NCBI GenBank assembly: GCA_036374835.1
Contig: DASUTB010000051.1
Location: forward strand, 1 to 28,811
Length of the DNA stretch: 28,811 nucleotides
Direction of reading: 5' to 3'
Source of the DNA: DASUTB01 sp036374835
GTDB taxonomy: Bacteria > Actinomycetota > Actinomycetes > Jiangellales > Jiangellaceae
The position numbers and the translations under genes were made by a program. Below the pieces are notes generated by a model. That model saw nothing but the letters and a program-made list of their open reading frames with translations. It was not told the origin of the DNA and did not search any database. Positions 16,067 to 23,982 of this stretch are shown here, in pieces. Within the stretch, counting starts at the first letter, position 1. Each line of letters starts with the position of its first letter.

Positions 16067-16705
16067 ATGCGTAGAGGACGACACTTTCGTCAACTTCTCC
16101 CCAGCTTCATCGCAGTGGCAGAAACGACAAAGGCTGCCGGTACCACCGCCAGATTCCTTGTTGAGGAGCGGGCGATCCAACACGCCGCGACGAGACGACG
16201 CGAGGATTTCGTAACCGGTAGAGAATGCGCTCGGGAAGCATTGGGAATGCTCGGCCTATCGCCTGCCCCAATTCCGATTGGTCCGTTCCGTGCCGCTGTG
16301 TGGCCTGAGGGATACACAGGGTCGATCACGCACACTGATGGGTACTGGGCAGCCGCAGCGGCCCCTGCGGAAGCAGTCGCAGCACTTGGAATCGACGCCG
16401 AGACCAATCAGCTCCTAGCCGAGGACGTTGCGACCCTGGTGCTGTCGTCCGAGGAGATGGCCGAATCCCGACCGTATGACTGGTCGTTGATTTTCTCCGC
16501 GAAAGAGTCAGTGTTTAAGGCGTGGTCCTCTCAGAATCCAGGTAGGTGGCTCGACTTCTACGATGTTCACCTTACTGTTTCGGACGACCGTTTCTCTGCG
16601 TTTGTCCGGCCGGACGGCGCCAACTGGACTGGTTCATATCGGCGCACAGCAACCCACATATTCACATGCGTGGTACGCAAAGGCTCATCACACGCCGACC
16701 CCTAG
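16067..16705 (+). CDS. 4'-phosphopantetheinyl transferase, EntD/Sfp superfamily
   Basis: 212 residues as drawn. It transfers the phosphopantetheine arm of CoA to the active-site Ser of carrier domains, here most plausibly the PCP of the NRPS encoded at 22207-23982. Motifs: RRREDFVTGRECAREAL at about 43-59, WPEGYTGSITHTDGYWAAA at about 79-97, the Mg-binding GIDAE at 108-112, and FSAKESVFKAW at 143-153 with the catalytic Glu/Lys. The usual Cys of SITHCDGY is Thr here. The start is uncertain: ATG 16067 lacks a good ribosome site and the first 25 residues are not typical, so a later start (for example a GTG near 16113) is possible. It opens the plus-strand arm of the cluster and shows the composition drop relative to sdhB. 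Confidence 0.9.
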   Translation: MRRGRHFRQLLPSFIAVAETTKAAGTTARFLVEERAIQHAATRRREDFVTGRECAREALGMLGLSPAPIPIGPFRAAVWPEGYTGSITHTDGYWAAAAAPAEAVAALGIDAETNQLLAEDVATLVLSSEEMAESRPYDWSLIFSAKESVFKAWSSQNPGRWLDFYDVHLTVSDDRFSAFVRPDGANWTGSYRRTATHIFTCVVRKGSSHADP

Positions 16706-16737
16706 GCGACAGGTCCCGTCATAGGTAGCATGCGGTC

Positions 16738-17484
16738 ATGACGAGTGCGTACTTGAATGCCATCGTCAAACACTGCGAGGGCTTGGCAGAAGCAGCTCGC
16801 GGCGACCTCGATCGGCCGGTCGAACATTGTCCGGGCTGGAACGTAGCCGACCTAGTGGCGCACGTGACGGATGTTCATTGGTTCTGGACCGAAGTTGTCG
16901 ATGGCCTACTCAATGAGCCACCCGACGTGGAGCAGCGGCCTGCTCGTGTTGCTAACGACCGATTGATACGGCGTTTCTTGTCCGGCGCACGCGGGCTTGT
17001 CGAAACCCTGCGGATGGCCAATCAGGGTGCGCCATGCTGGACGTGGGCGCCGCTACGTCACGATGTTGCCTTCGTGACCCGTCACCAGGCACAAGAGGCA
17101 GCCGTACATCATTGGGATGCCGAGAACGCGGCTGGTCATCCGATAGATCTTGAGCGTGAGATTTCGGCGGACGCGATTGACGAGTTCCTAGAGTTCTCGG
17201 TCGCCACTGAAATCGATCCAGCGCAACCCGGAACACCCCGCTTGAACGGTTCATTTGCCATGCATGCCACTGACATTGACAAGACGTGGCTCGTCACGGA
17301 CGGGGGCGACGAACCGGCCCGAGTCAAAGTACTCAACGTCGACTCGCTAGCCACGGACAATGGTGTAGTAGCTGGCACCTCAAGCGACCTACTTCTTTGG
17401 CTGTATGCCCGCAAGGACGTTGACGTCTTGGACATTTCGCCGGAACTTATCGACCGTTTCCGCAAACTGTGCTTTACCGATTGA
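16738..17484 (+). CDS. Maleylpyruvate isomerase-like / DinB-fold protein, possibly mycothiol-dependent
   Basis: 248 residues. The N-terminal DinB/MDMPI domain shows HCPGWNVADLVAHVTDVHWFW (30-50) and the metal-site segment E-A-A-V-H-H-W-D (E120, H124, D127), with H42 or H47 as the remaining ligand. A C-terminal domain with TSSDLLLWLYAR (around 213-224) is typical of this family. Members use mycothiol in isomerisation or S-transfer, though many have no known substrate. It lies 32 nt after the transferase gene and 32 nt before the PLP enzyme gene in the same operon. A role in thiol conjugation or detoxification of the product, or in a tailoring step, is inference. Confidence 0.85.
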   Translation: MTSAYLNAIVKHCEGLAEAARGDLDRPVEHCPGWNVADLVAHVTDVHWFWTEVVDGLLNEPPDVEQRPARVANDRLIRRFLSGARGLVETLRMANQGAPCWTWAPLRHDVAFVTRHQAQEAAVHHWDAENAAGHPIDLEREISADAIDEFLEFSVATEIDPAQPGTPRLNGSFAMHATDIDKTWLVTDGGDEPARVKVLNVDSLATDNGVVAGTSSDLLLWLYARKDVDVLDISPELIDRFRKLCFTD

Positions 17485-17516
17485 GGCACTTTTCTTCCCA
17501 CCGCACGGAGCCCTTC

Positions 17517-18968
17517 ATGCGAGATGGTCAGCCAGCCGCCGAAGGAACGGCGCATGCGCCTCGATTTGAATGGAAAGCTGGCACGAGCAGTGCGGCCGAG
17601 ACTCGAGGCTTCGCCGCGGCTGTCCGCCGCGGCATGGATGATCTACGATCGGGCGACCCTCAGCTGTATGCCATGCTCGACGAGGAAGTCCGTCGTCAAG
17701 ATGAGTCGCTCGTGATGGTCGCGTCGTCTTCCATTGCACATGCGGACGTCTTGGTGAGTCTCGCGAGTCCGATCGCCAACGTCACGGCCGAGGGCTATCC
17801 CGATCGTCGATTCCACGCTGGTTGCATGGTTGTCGATCAGGTCGAAGAGCTTGCCATCGAGCGCGCATGCGGCCTTTTCGGAGCGCGATACGCCAATGTC
17901 CAGCCGCATTCTGCGTCAGTAGCAAACCATCTCGTCATGTGTGGTCTTCTCACTCCTGGGGCACCGGTCCTCGGCATGAATCTGCACGAAGGAGGACATC
18001 TGACACACGGCGCAAAGGCGTCGATGTCCGGCCAATACTTTCAAGCACATTCGTACGGACTTGGCCCGGACGGAACCATTGACTATGACACCGTTGCTGC
18101 TCGTGCGCGCGCGGTGCGCCCTGAGATGATCATCTGTGGCGCGACCGCCTACTCGCGCATAATCGACTTCGCGACGTTTCGTGCGATTGCCGACGACGTC
18201 GGCGCGGTATTGCTCGCTGACATCTCCCATATTGCCGGGCTGGTTGTAAGCGGTCTACATCCAAGCCCGATTGACAAGGCTCACGTCACGACGACATGTA
18301 CTCACAAACAGCTGTTCGGGCCGCGTGGCGCTGTCATTCTCGGCGGCCAGGACATCGATCGTCCGCACGCTCGAGGGACTCTTCGATCCCGACTTCAGCG
18401 GTCGGTATTCCCGTTCTTCCAGGGCGCACCCGCCGTCAACGGCATCGCAGCCAAGGCCAGAACGTTCGCATGGTGCGCAACGCAGGAGTTCAGTGAGTTG
18501 GCTACGCGAATCCAGGACAACGCTCGAGCTTTGGCGGATCGACTAGCAAGCCTGGGCTACGACATCGTTTCCGGAGGGACCGATAATCACATAGTGCTAA
18601 TCGATCTTACACGAAAGCACGTGAGCGGGCTCGTTGCGGAGCAGGCGCTCGAGAGCGTCGGGATCATCGTGAACAAGAACTTCGTGCCAGGCGACCGCAG
18701 GCCGGCGTCCGCCACGAGCGGACTGCGTCTTGGCACCAACACCCTTGCCGCCCGCGGCATGGGGCCTCCAGAAATGAACGTTTGCGCAGATATGATCGAT
18801 CGAGTACTTACAGCAGTTGACACGCAGGATGACAGAACCTGGTCACTGCCGGCAGCTGAAGCCGTTCAAGCTCATCAACTAGTCCGGAACCTTGCCGCTA
18901 GCTTTCCGATGGGCTGCTACAACCTGGAGCCTGCGAGCGCAAAGGCCGCAAGACCACTCGTTGAATGA
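17517..18968 (+). CDS. Divergent serine hydroxymethyltransferase-like PLP enzyme
   Basis: 483 residues from ATG 17517 (GGAG 7 nt upstream; an earlier in-frame GTG at 17469 overlaps the previous gene). Fold-type I SHMT features are clear: EGGHLTHG (H161/H164), LADISHIAGL (D235, H238), the PLP lysine K264 in CTHKQLFGPRG, and the carboxylate-binding region TSGLRLGT. Active-site differences from housekeeping GlyA are visible. The LIASENY segment reads MVASSSI. The Tyr of NKYAEGYPGKRYYGG equivalent to E. coli Tyr55 is T90, and the following Tyr-Tyr pair is F99-H100, while E92 is kept. Relatives in specialised metabolism act as threonine transaldolases or make alpha-methylserine. The expected product is an unusual beta-hydroxy or alpha-substituted amino acid (inference). 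Confidence 0.85.
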   Translation: MRDGQPAAEGTAHAPRFEWKAGTSSAAETRGFAAAVRRGMDDLRSGDPQLYAMLDEEVRRQDESLVMVASSSIAHADVLVSLASPIANVTAEGYPDRRFHAGCMVVDQVEELAIERACGLFGARYANVQPHSASVANHLVMCGLLTPGAPVLGMNLHEGGHLTHGAKASMSGQYFQAHSYGLGPDGTIDYDTVAARARAVRPEMIICGATAYSRIIDFATFRAIADDVGAVLLADISHIAGLVVSGLHPSPIDKAHVTTTCTHKQLFGPRGAVILGGQDIDRPHARGTLRSRLQRSVFPFFQGAPAVNGIAAKARTFAWCATQEFSELATRIQDNARALADRLASLGYDIVSGGTDNHIVLIDLTRKHVSGLVAEQALESVGIIVNKNFVPGDRRPASATSGLRLGTNTLAARGMGPPEMNVCADMIDRVLTAVDTQDDRTWSLPAAEAVQAHQLVRNLAASFPMGCYNLEPASAKAARPLVE

Positions 18969-18992
18969 CGAGAGCCACAAGGAGTGAGAACA

Positions 18993-19748
18993 TTGGCAAC
19001 AACACCAATCCCACGCTGGACGCTGCGACCGGTTCCATCCGGCGATGCAACGGTGTTGCTGTGCTTCCCCTACTCTGGCGCGGGTGCATCCATGTACCGC
19101 AACTGGCCCCACGAGATCGAGCCCGGCATCGCGGTGGCAGCGTTGCAGCCGCCGGGGCGCGAGAACCGTCGTAGGGAAGAGCCGGTCACCGACCACCATG
19201 ATTTCGCAACACGGCTCGCAGACTGGATCGAGAACCAACAGTTCAATGACTACATGTTCTTCGGACACTGCGGTGCGGCAACGTTCATGTGCTCTACGAT
19301 CTTCGAACTCGAAGATCGTGGCGCTCCCCTGCCAAGGCATATGGTCGCCTCCGGTTGGGGCGCACCGGATAGAGGCCTCTATGGCTACCTCAACTTCGTT
19401 GATCTCGATAGCTTCGACTTCGTCGCCGAAGTGCATCGACAGGCGGGCCGCATGGGATCCACGATCACTGAGGAAATAGCCCAATCGGCTGCAAAGCTTC
19501 TGCTGCACGATCAGATCATCTACCGTGGATACAAATATCCGGCCGGCCGCCGTATCCCCGTACCGGTGACAGTACTCGTGTGGCAGAACGATGAAGTCGT
19601 TCCGCCAGAGCAAATCAGTGACAGCTGGGACCATGTGGCGGATGTCTCGTACGTGGACCTGCCCGGCCGGCATTTCACCTTTCTTGAGTGCAATGCACGA
19701 CTCCAGAGAGTTATCTTGCAGTGCCACCTCAAGCACGAGTTAACTTGA
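18993..19748 (+). CDS. Stand-alone alpha/beta-hydrolase thioesterase with Cys nucleophile
   Basis: 251 residues from TTG 18993, which sits 8 nt after AAGGAG; GTG at 18984 would lie inside the spacer and is less likely. Overall layout is that of type II thioesterases: LCFPYSGAGAS at about 23-33, LQPPGREN at 51-58, the nucleophile elbow FFGHCGAATF with C93, Asp D200 in WQNDEVVP and His H227 in PGRHFTFLE. The usual elbow is GHSMG, so the catalytic Ser is replaced by Cys and the following Met by Gly. Cys-type thioesterase domains are known to favour aminolysis or strained-ring formation over hydrolysis. It ends the plus-strand operon, and its last 20 bp overlap the 3' end of a P450 gene on the other strand. 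A TTA codon lies at 19740-19742. Confidence 0.87.
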   Translation: MATTPIPRWTLRPVPSGDATVLLCFPYSGAGASMYRNWPHEIEPGIAVAALQPPGRENRRREEPVTDHHDFATRLADWIENQQFNDYMFFGHCGAATFMCSTIFELEDRGAPLPRHMVASGWGAPDRGLYGYLNFVDLDSFDFVAEVHRQAGRMGSTITEEIAQSAAKLLLHDQIIYRGYKYPAGRRIPVPVTVLVWQNDEVVPPEQISDSWDHVADVSYVDLPGRHFTFLECNARLQRVILQCHLKHELT

Positions 19749-20970
19749 CTGGAAGCTCTGTTACTCCGTTGATAAAGTTAGATACGACATGTCGTACATC
19801 GCCAGCTACTTCGAATGACTGGACGCGTTCACGTAAGAGCTCAATCAGTGCAGTGAGTACCATATTTGCCAATGGTGCTCCAATGCAATAATGAGGTCCA
19901 ATAGCATATGCCAAATGCTGATTCGGAGAACGAGCCGGGTCGAATACATATGGATCTGTGAATATTGCCTCGTCTCGATTGCCCGAAGCTGGCCAGGCCG
20001 CCACAAGATCCCCCGCCCGCACGGTCTCGTCTCCAACCTCCACATCCTGCTTCGCACGACGGAGAAGGTGGTTGGTCGGCGTTGCCCACCGAACAGCTTC
20101 GCGCACGCATCTGTCAAGATCGATGACGCTACCGGCGCGGATCGCATTCCATACGTCTGGCTGCTCCGCCATTGCCCAGACGAAGTGGGTAGCAACATGG
20201 GGCGTAGTGGTATTTGCACCCATGACGAGCGAATAGCAGTTGACAAGAATCTCGTCGTCGACCAGCGGGTGGCCGTTTAACCGTAGCTCGACTAGCGCAG
20301 TGATGAGATCCTGCTGTGGCTCAGTGCGCCTGCCCATGACCTGCTCAGACAGCATGCTAAACAACTTGAAATGAGCATTCCGCAACGTACGTGCGCTGTT
20401 GCCTGACGCGTAGACAGGATCTCGTGGTGCGACGCCAGCCATTGTCCAGGCCGGGATATCGTGCCATGCCTGATTCGGAATCCCTATAACGTCGCCAACA
20501 GCTAACATTGGCAAGTGGAGGGCCAGTTTGGCAAAGTCAACCGTCTCCTCGCGTAGACATGGATCTAACAGCTTCTCGAGATTCGCCTTTACGGCGCTGC
20601 CGTAAGCCTTGGTCTCAAAATTTTTCAGCATACGCCTCAGTGGGGAACGTAGTTGCGCATGGTCTGGTGGGTCCATCAGCGACATCGTCACACCACCGGC
20701 TGAGTCTCCAGTCTCAGCTATGTCGAGTACATTCCCATGGGAGGACGAGAATCGCGCAGTGTCTCTTACGACCTCTGTTACAAGATCATGGGTAGTCACG
20801 CACCAGAATCCTGGTTGGCCCGATCGCTCGTGCCAATACACGGGCGCTTCGGCTCGCATGCGCCGCCAGGCACCGTGCATCGACTCACCGTTCGCATAGC
20901 CTTCTGGCGTGTAGAGGTCAATGTCAACCAACGCAGGATCTGTGCTCGGCGGGCCGGGGATCATCAACAT
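19729..20970 (-). CDS. Cytochrome P450 (first of tandem pair by coordinate)
   Basis: 413 residues from ATG 20970, chosen for AGGTGG 7 nt upstream and a 7-nt overlap with the preceding P450 gene; ATG 20964 is also possible. The heme ligand is C362 in AIGPHYCIGA, the K-helix ExxR is EAVR (291-294), followed by RWATPTNHLLRRA. The I-helix reads MGANTTTPHVATH (about 250-262), with Asn where most P450s have Asp/Glu before the conserved Thr. Bacterial class I P450s need separate ferredoxin and reductase, none of which is in the window. In an operon with an A-PCP didomain, oxidation of a carrier-bound amino acid is the likely role. Three TTA codons (20278, 20503, 20566). Closely related to its upstream neighbour. 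Confidence 0.93.
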   Translation of the reverse strand: MLMIPGPPSTDPALVDIDLYTPEGYANGESMHGAWRRMRAEAPVYWHERSGQPGFWCVTTHDLVTEVVRDTARFSSSHGNVLDIAETGDSAGGVTMSLMDPPDHAQLRSPLRRMLKNFETKAYGSAVKANLEKLLDPCLREETVDFAKLALHLPMLAVGDVIGIPNQAWHDIPAWTMAGVAPRDPVYASGNSARTLRNAHFKLFSMLSEQVMGRRTEPQQDLITALVELRLNGHPLVDDEILVNCYSLVMGANTTTPHVATHFVWAMAEQPDVWNAIRAGSVIDLDRCVREAVRWATPTNHLLRRAKQDVEVGDETVRAGDLVAAWPASGNRDEAIFTDPYVFDPARSPNQHLAYAIGPHYCIGAPLANMVLTALIELLRERVQSFEVAGDVRHVVSNFINGVTELPVKLTRA

Positions 20971-22205
20971 GACGCGACCACCTGCTCTTTGATAATCATC
21001 GGCAACTCGGTGAATCCGTTGATCCAATTCGACTCGAGGTGTCGGGGCTCACCCGCCAGCCGAACGGCCGATGCCCGCCGGGCGAGCGTCGTGACGAACC
21101 GCCGCAACGCCAAACGTGCAGCAGGCGCGCCGATGCAATAATGTGGCCCCGCCCCGAATCCAAGGTGAGGATTTGGTAGACGGCCAGGGCGGAACTCGTA
21201 GGGCTTGTCGAACACTGACTCGTCACGATTGGCCGATGCGACCCATGCGCATACCCAATCCCCGGTGTCAATATTCACACCACCAATGCTCACTTCGCTA
21301 CGCGCCCTTCGCACGAGATGGTTTGTCGGACTAGCCCACCGAGCCGCCTCTTCGACAACGGGTTCGGCCATAGCTTCGGGATCCTGACGTACTTGCTCCC
21401 AGACGTCGTCATTCGTTGCCAGAACGACCAGCAAGTGAGCCGCGACATGTGACGTGGTTGTATTAGCACCGAGGGCGAAGTTGTAGCAATTCAGAAGGCA
21501 GTCATCAAAGCTGAGTCGCCGACCGTCAACTGTCATCGACTTTAGAGCGCCGACGACAGTGTCTATCTCGTCCATTGTCTCTAAAGTCTCAGAAAAGATC
21601 CCCAGCAGTCCAAAATGCGCCCGACGCATTGTATCTTCGGGTGTTCGTCCCATTGCATACTTGGGATCGCTTGCCGCCGCACTGGCCATTGTCAAGAAAG
21701 CGATCTCCTGCCAGGTGTCCCGTGGAAAGCCGAGCAACCTGCCCACAGCAATCATGGGTAAGATCTGTAACATGTTCACAGCATTGAAAGTTCGTCCGAT
21801 CACGCCTTCTACTAAACAATCTACATCCGCCTCGATCTGTTGACTGCTCATTCTTACGGCGCCGAATCCGAGTCTCGACATTGCAGGGTGCCTGAATTGC
21901 CGGTGTCTAGGAGGATCGGTCATTGTGATTGTTCGACCTCCAGCAGGGTCGCCACTCGGAATCGAGCCGAGAATCGTACCGTGCTCGACACTGAATTCAG
22001 AGCGCTTAAGAGCCCGCTCGCAGTCGGCGTGAGCAAAAAGGTGCCATATCCTTGATCCGTCTGCTCTGGTCTCTAGAGATATTCGCCGCTTATGTCGAAA
22101 GTAATGCCAAACAGGATGCATGTCTCTCAAAGCGTATGCGGAGGCATCGGCAAGATCTACAAGCATATCGGGCTGCTCGCGCGGAATACCCTGGGTGATT
22201 TGCAT
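20964..22205 (-). CDS. Cytochrome P450 (second of tandem pair)
   Basis: 413 residues from ATG 22205, 1 nt after the NRPS stop; GTG 22220 is an alternative start. The heme Cys is C357 in GAGPHYCIGA, the ExxR is EAAR (286-289), the I-helix LGANTTTSHVAAH. It shares with the other P450 the blocks NCYxxxxGANTTTxHVAxH, RWA(S/T)PTNHLxRRA and the C-terminal NxINGxTELP, so the pair arose by duplication and then diverged. Equal length suggests both are intact. Candidate substrate is the amino acid loaded on the neighbouring PCP; the two enzymes may oxidise the same intermediate successively or at different positions. One TTA codon at 21813. Redox partners must come from elsewhere in the genome. Confidence 0.93.
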   Translation of the reverse strand: MQITQGIPREQPDMLVDLADASAYALRDMHPVWHYFRHKRRISLETRADGSRIWHLFAHADCERALKRSEFSVEHGTILGSIPSGDPAGGRTITMTDPPRHRQFRHPAMSRLGFGAVRMSSQQIEADVDCLVEGVIGRTFNAVNMLQILPMIAVGRLLGFPRDTWQEIAFLTMASAAASDPKYAMGRTPEDTMRRAHFGLLGIFSETLETMDEIDTVVGALKSMTVDGRRLSFDDCLLNCYNFALGANTTTSHVAAHLLVVLATNDDVWEQVRQDPEAMAEPVVEEAARWASPTNHLVRRARSEVSIGGVNIDTGDWVCAWVASANRDESVFDKPYEFRPGRLPNPHLGFGAGPHYCIGAPAARLALRRFVTTLARRASAVRLAGEPRHLESNWINGFTELPMIIKEQVVASC

Positions 22206-22206
22206 A

Positions 22207-23982
22207 TCAGGCAGTTCCACCCGTCACAAGCCACCGAGAAAGCGCAGATACCGTTTGGTGGTCGAATAGTTCTTCGCCTCGGACGGTGAACCCGTGCTTA
22301 GACAGCTCACGCACCAACACGATGCCACGTAGCGAGTCGCCACCAAGCTCGAAGAAGTTGTCGTTGACGCCGACCCTGTCAAGCCCAAGGACCGTCGCCC
22401 ACACGTCGGCAACGTCTGCCTCGATCGGGCTACTCGGCGGGACGTAAGAATTGGCAAGGCCAAGACGGTCACGGTGCTTCCATGGATCGGGCAGAGCATG
22501 CCGATCTGGTTTGCCGTTTGCGTCAAGCGGTATCTTGTCAATAACGGTGACAACTGCTGGCACCATGAATTGAGGCAGCTTCCCGGACAGCCACTCGTGA
22601 ATCTCACCTCCTGAAAGATCGGCGTCCTGTCGCAGTACCACATAGCCGACCAGTCTTTTCGATTGTGCGCTATCGCCGACCACAACAGCTAATGCGCTAG
22701 CTACGTCTTTATGCGCAGAAAGCGCCAGCTCAACCTCTCCGGGCTCAACACGAAATCCTCGAATCTTTACCTGGCGGTCGGCTCGGCCGTGGAAATTGAA
22801 CACTTCCGCGGGAAACTCGCTTGCCAAGTCACCGGTCCGGTAGGTACTGAGCGCCGGGTCCGCCTCGATGTGGAAGCGCGCCATAGTTTCTTCCGGAAGA
22901 TTGACATATCCGTCCGCGACACCACGGCCTTTAATGATGAGTTCACCAACGCTGCCCGGTGGCACCACGGCTCCCTCGCCATCGACCACTTCGAGTTTCG
23001 TGCCCGCCATCGCAGTTCCAATCGGAACGCGTTCCATCGCCGTTTCGGGATCGACCCGAAACATTGATGCGAACACGGTGGTCTCAGTGGGTCCGTAGGC
23101 GGCATATGTTGCGGTCCGCGTGCGGCCCGCAGCGGAACGCATGAGCTCGGGGGAAAGGACGTCGCCTCCAGCGATGAGTGTACCGACATGTTCGAACACA
23201 TCAAGATAAGTCATCGCAAGAGTATGAAATAGCCCTGTTGACAGGAAACACCAGTCCGGAGAGGTGGCAGTCATGAAGCACCGCAGGCCGTCGGCCGTCA
23301 CCGTGGGCCGGTCAAAGATCGTGACTTCCCCACCGTGGGCGAGTGTGGCCCAGATCTCGAAGATCGAAGCGTCAAAGGACAGCGGTGCAATCTGCGCCAC
23401 ACGCTCGCCAGGGCCGATGGCTAAGCGACTATCCCGCATGACGAAATCAGTGAGATTGCTGTGCCGAACCATCACACCCTTTGGAGTACCAAGAGAACCT
23501 GAGGTGTAGATGATGTATGCGAGGCGATCTGTAGGCGCCGAGCTAACCCGCTTGATCGCCGGCTGTACCGGCTCAGCGAGTAGATCAGCCGGTGAGGCTT
23601 GCAACTGAAATTCGGTCTGAGCGTCCGTAACAAGTAGCTGAGCTCCGGAGTCCTTGAGTATGTGATCCCGCCGTTCCGGTGGGTAATCAGGGTCTATCGG
23701 GACGTAGGCGGCTCCCACTCGCCACACACCCAGTAGGACGGCAATGGTCTGCGGGTTCCGGCGAAGCGAAACAGCCACGACCGATCCGGCAGGAATTTCT
23801 CTGCATCGCAGGTTCGCCTCGACACATGCGGACGCCTCGGCCAGCTCGCCATAAGTGAGGCAATCGACGGACGAAGAAACTGCCGCTTGATCCGGACTCT
23901 TCTGGACCCACTTCTCGAAGAGCCGCACTACACTCATATCCAAACTATCGCTCACCGGTGCGCCCAGACCTACTGTTGCCAT
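22207..23982 (-). CDS. Minimal NRPS: adenylation-peptidyl carrier (A-PCP) didomain
   Basis: 591 residues with no condensation, epimerase or thioesterase domain. A domain cores: A3 YTSGSLGTPKG (159-169), A4 FDASIFE (203-209), A5 AAYGPTETT (294-302), A7 YRTGDLA (381-387), A8 GRADRQVKIRGFRVEPGE (399-416), A10 NGKPDR with K491. The PCP motif ELGGDSLRG has the phosphopantetheine Ser at 550. The hand-aligned ten-residue specificity code is D-A-F-F-I-G-A-V-F-K (D204, A205, F208, F246, I270, G272, A295, V303, F304, K491), closest in style to Ile/Leu/Val codes. ATG 23982 overlaps the thioesterase gene by 13 nt. A-PCP didomains with a P450 and a thioesterase are a known way to hydroxylate a tethered amino acid and release it as a building block. 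Confidence 0.95.
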   Translation of the reverse strand: MATVGLGAPVSDSLDMSVVRLFEKWVQKSPDQAAVSSSVDCLTYGELAEASACVEANLRCREIPAGSVVAVSLRRNPQTIAVLLGVWRVGAAYVPIDPDYPPERRDHILKDSGAQLLVTDAQTEFQLQASPADLLAEPVQPAIKRVSSAPTDRLAYIIYTSGSLGTPKGVMVRHSNLTDFVMRDSRLAIGPGERVAQIAPLSFDASIFEIWATLAHGGEVTIFDRPTVTADGLRCFMTATSPDWCFLSTGLFHTLAMTYLDVFEHVGTLIAGGDVLSPELMRSAAGRTRTATYAAYGPTETTVFASMFRVDPETAMERVPIGTAMAGTKLEVVDGEGAVVPPGSVGELIIKGRGVADGYVNLPEETMARFHIEADPALSTYRTGDLASEFPAEVFNFHGRADRQVKIRGFRVEPGEVELALSAHKDVASALAVVVGDSAQSKRLVGYVVLRQDADLSGGEIHEWLSGKLPQFMVPAVVTVIDKIPLDANGKPDRHALPDPWKHRDRLGLANSYVPPSSPIEADVADVWATVLGLDRVGVNDNFFELGGDSLRGIVLVRELSKHGFTVRGEELFDHQTVSALSRWLVTGGTA

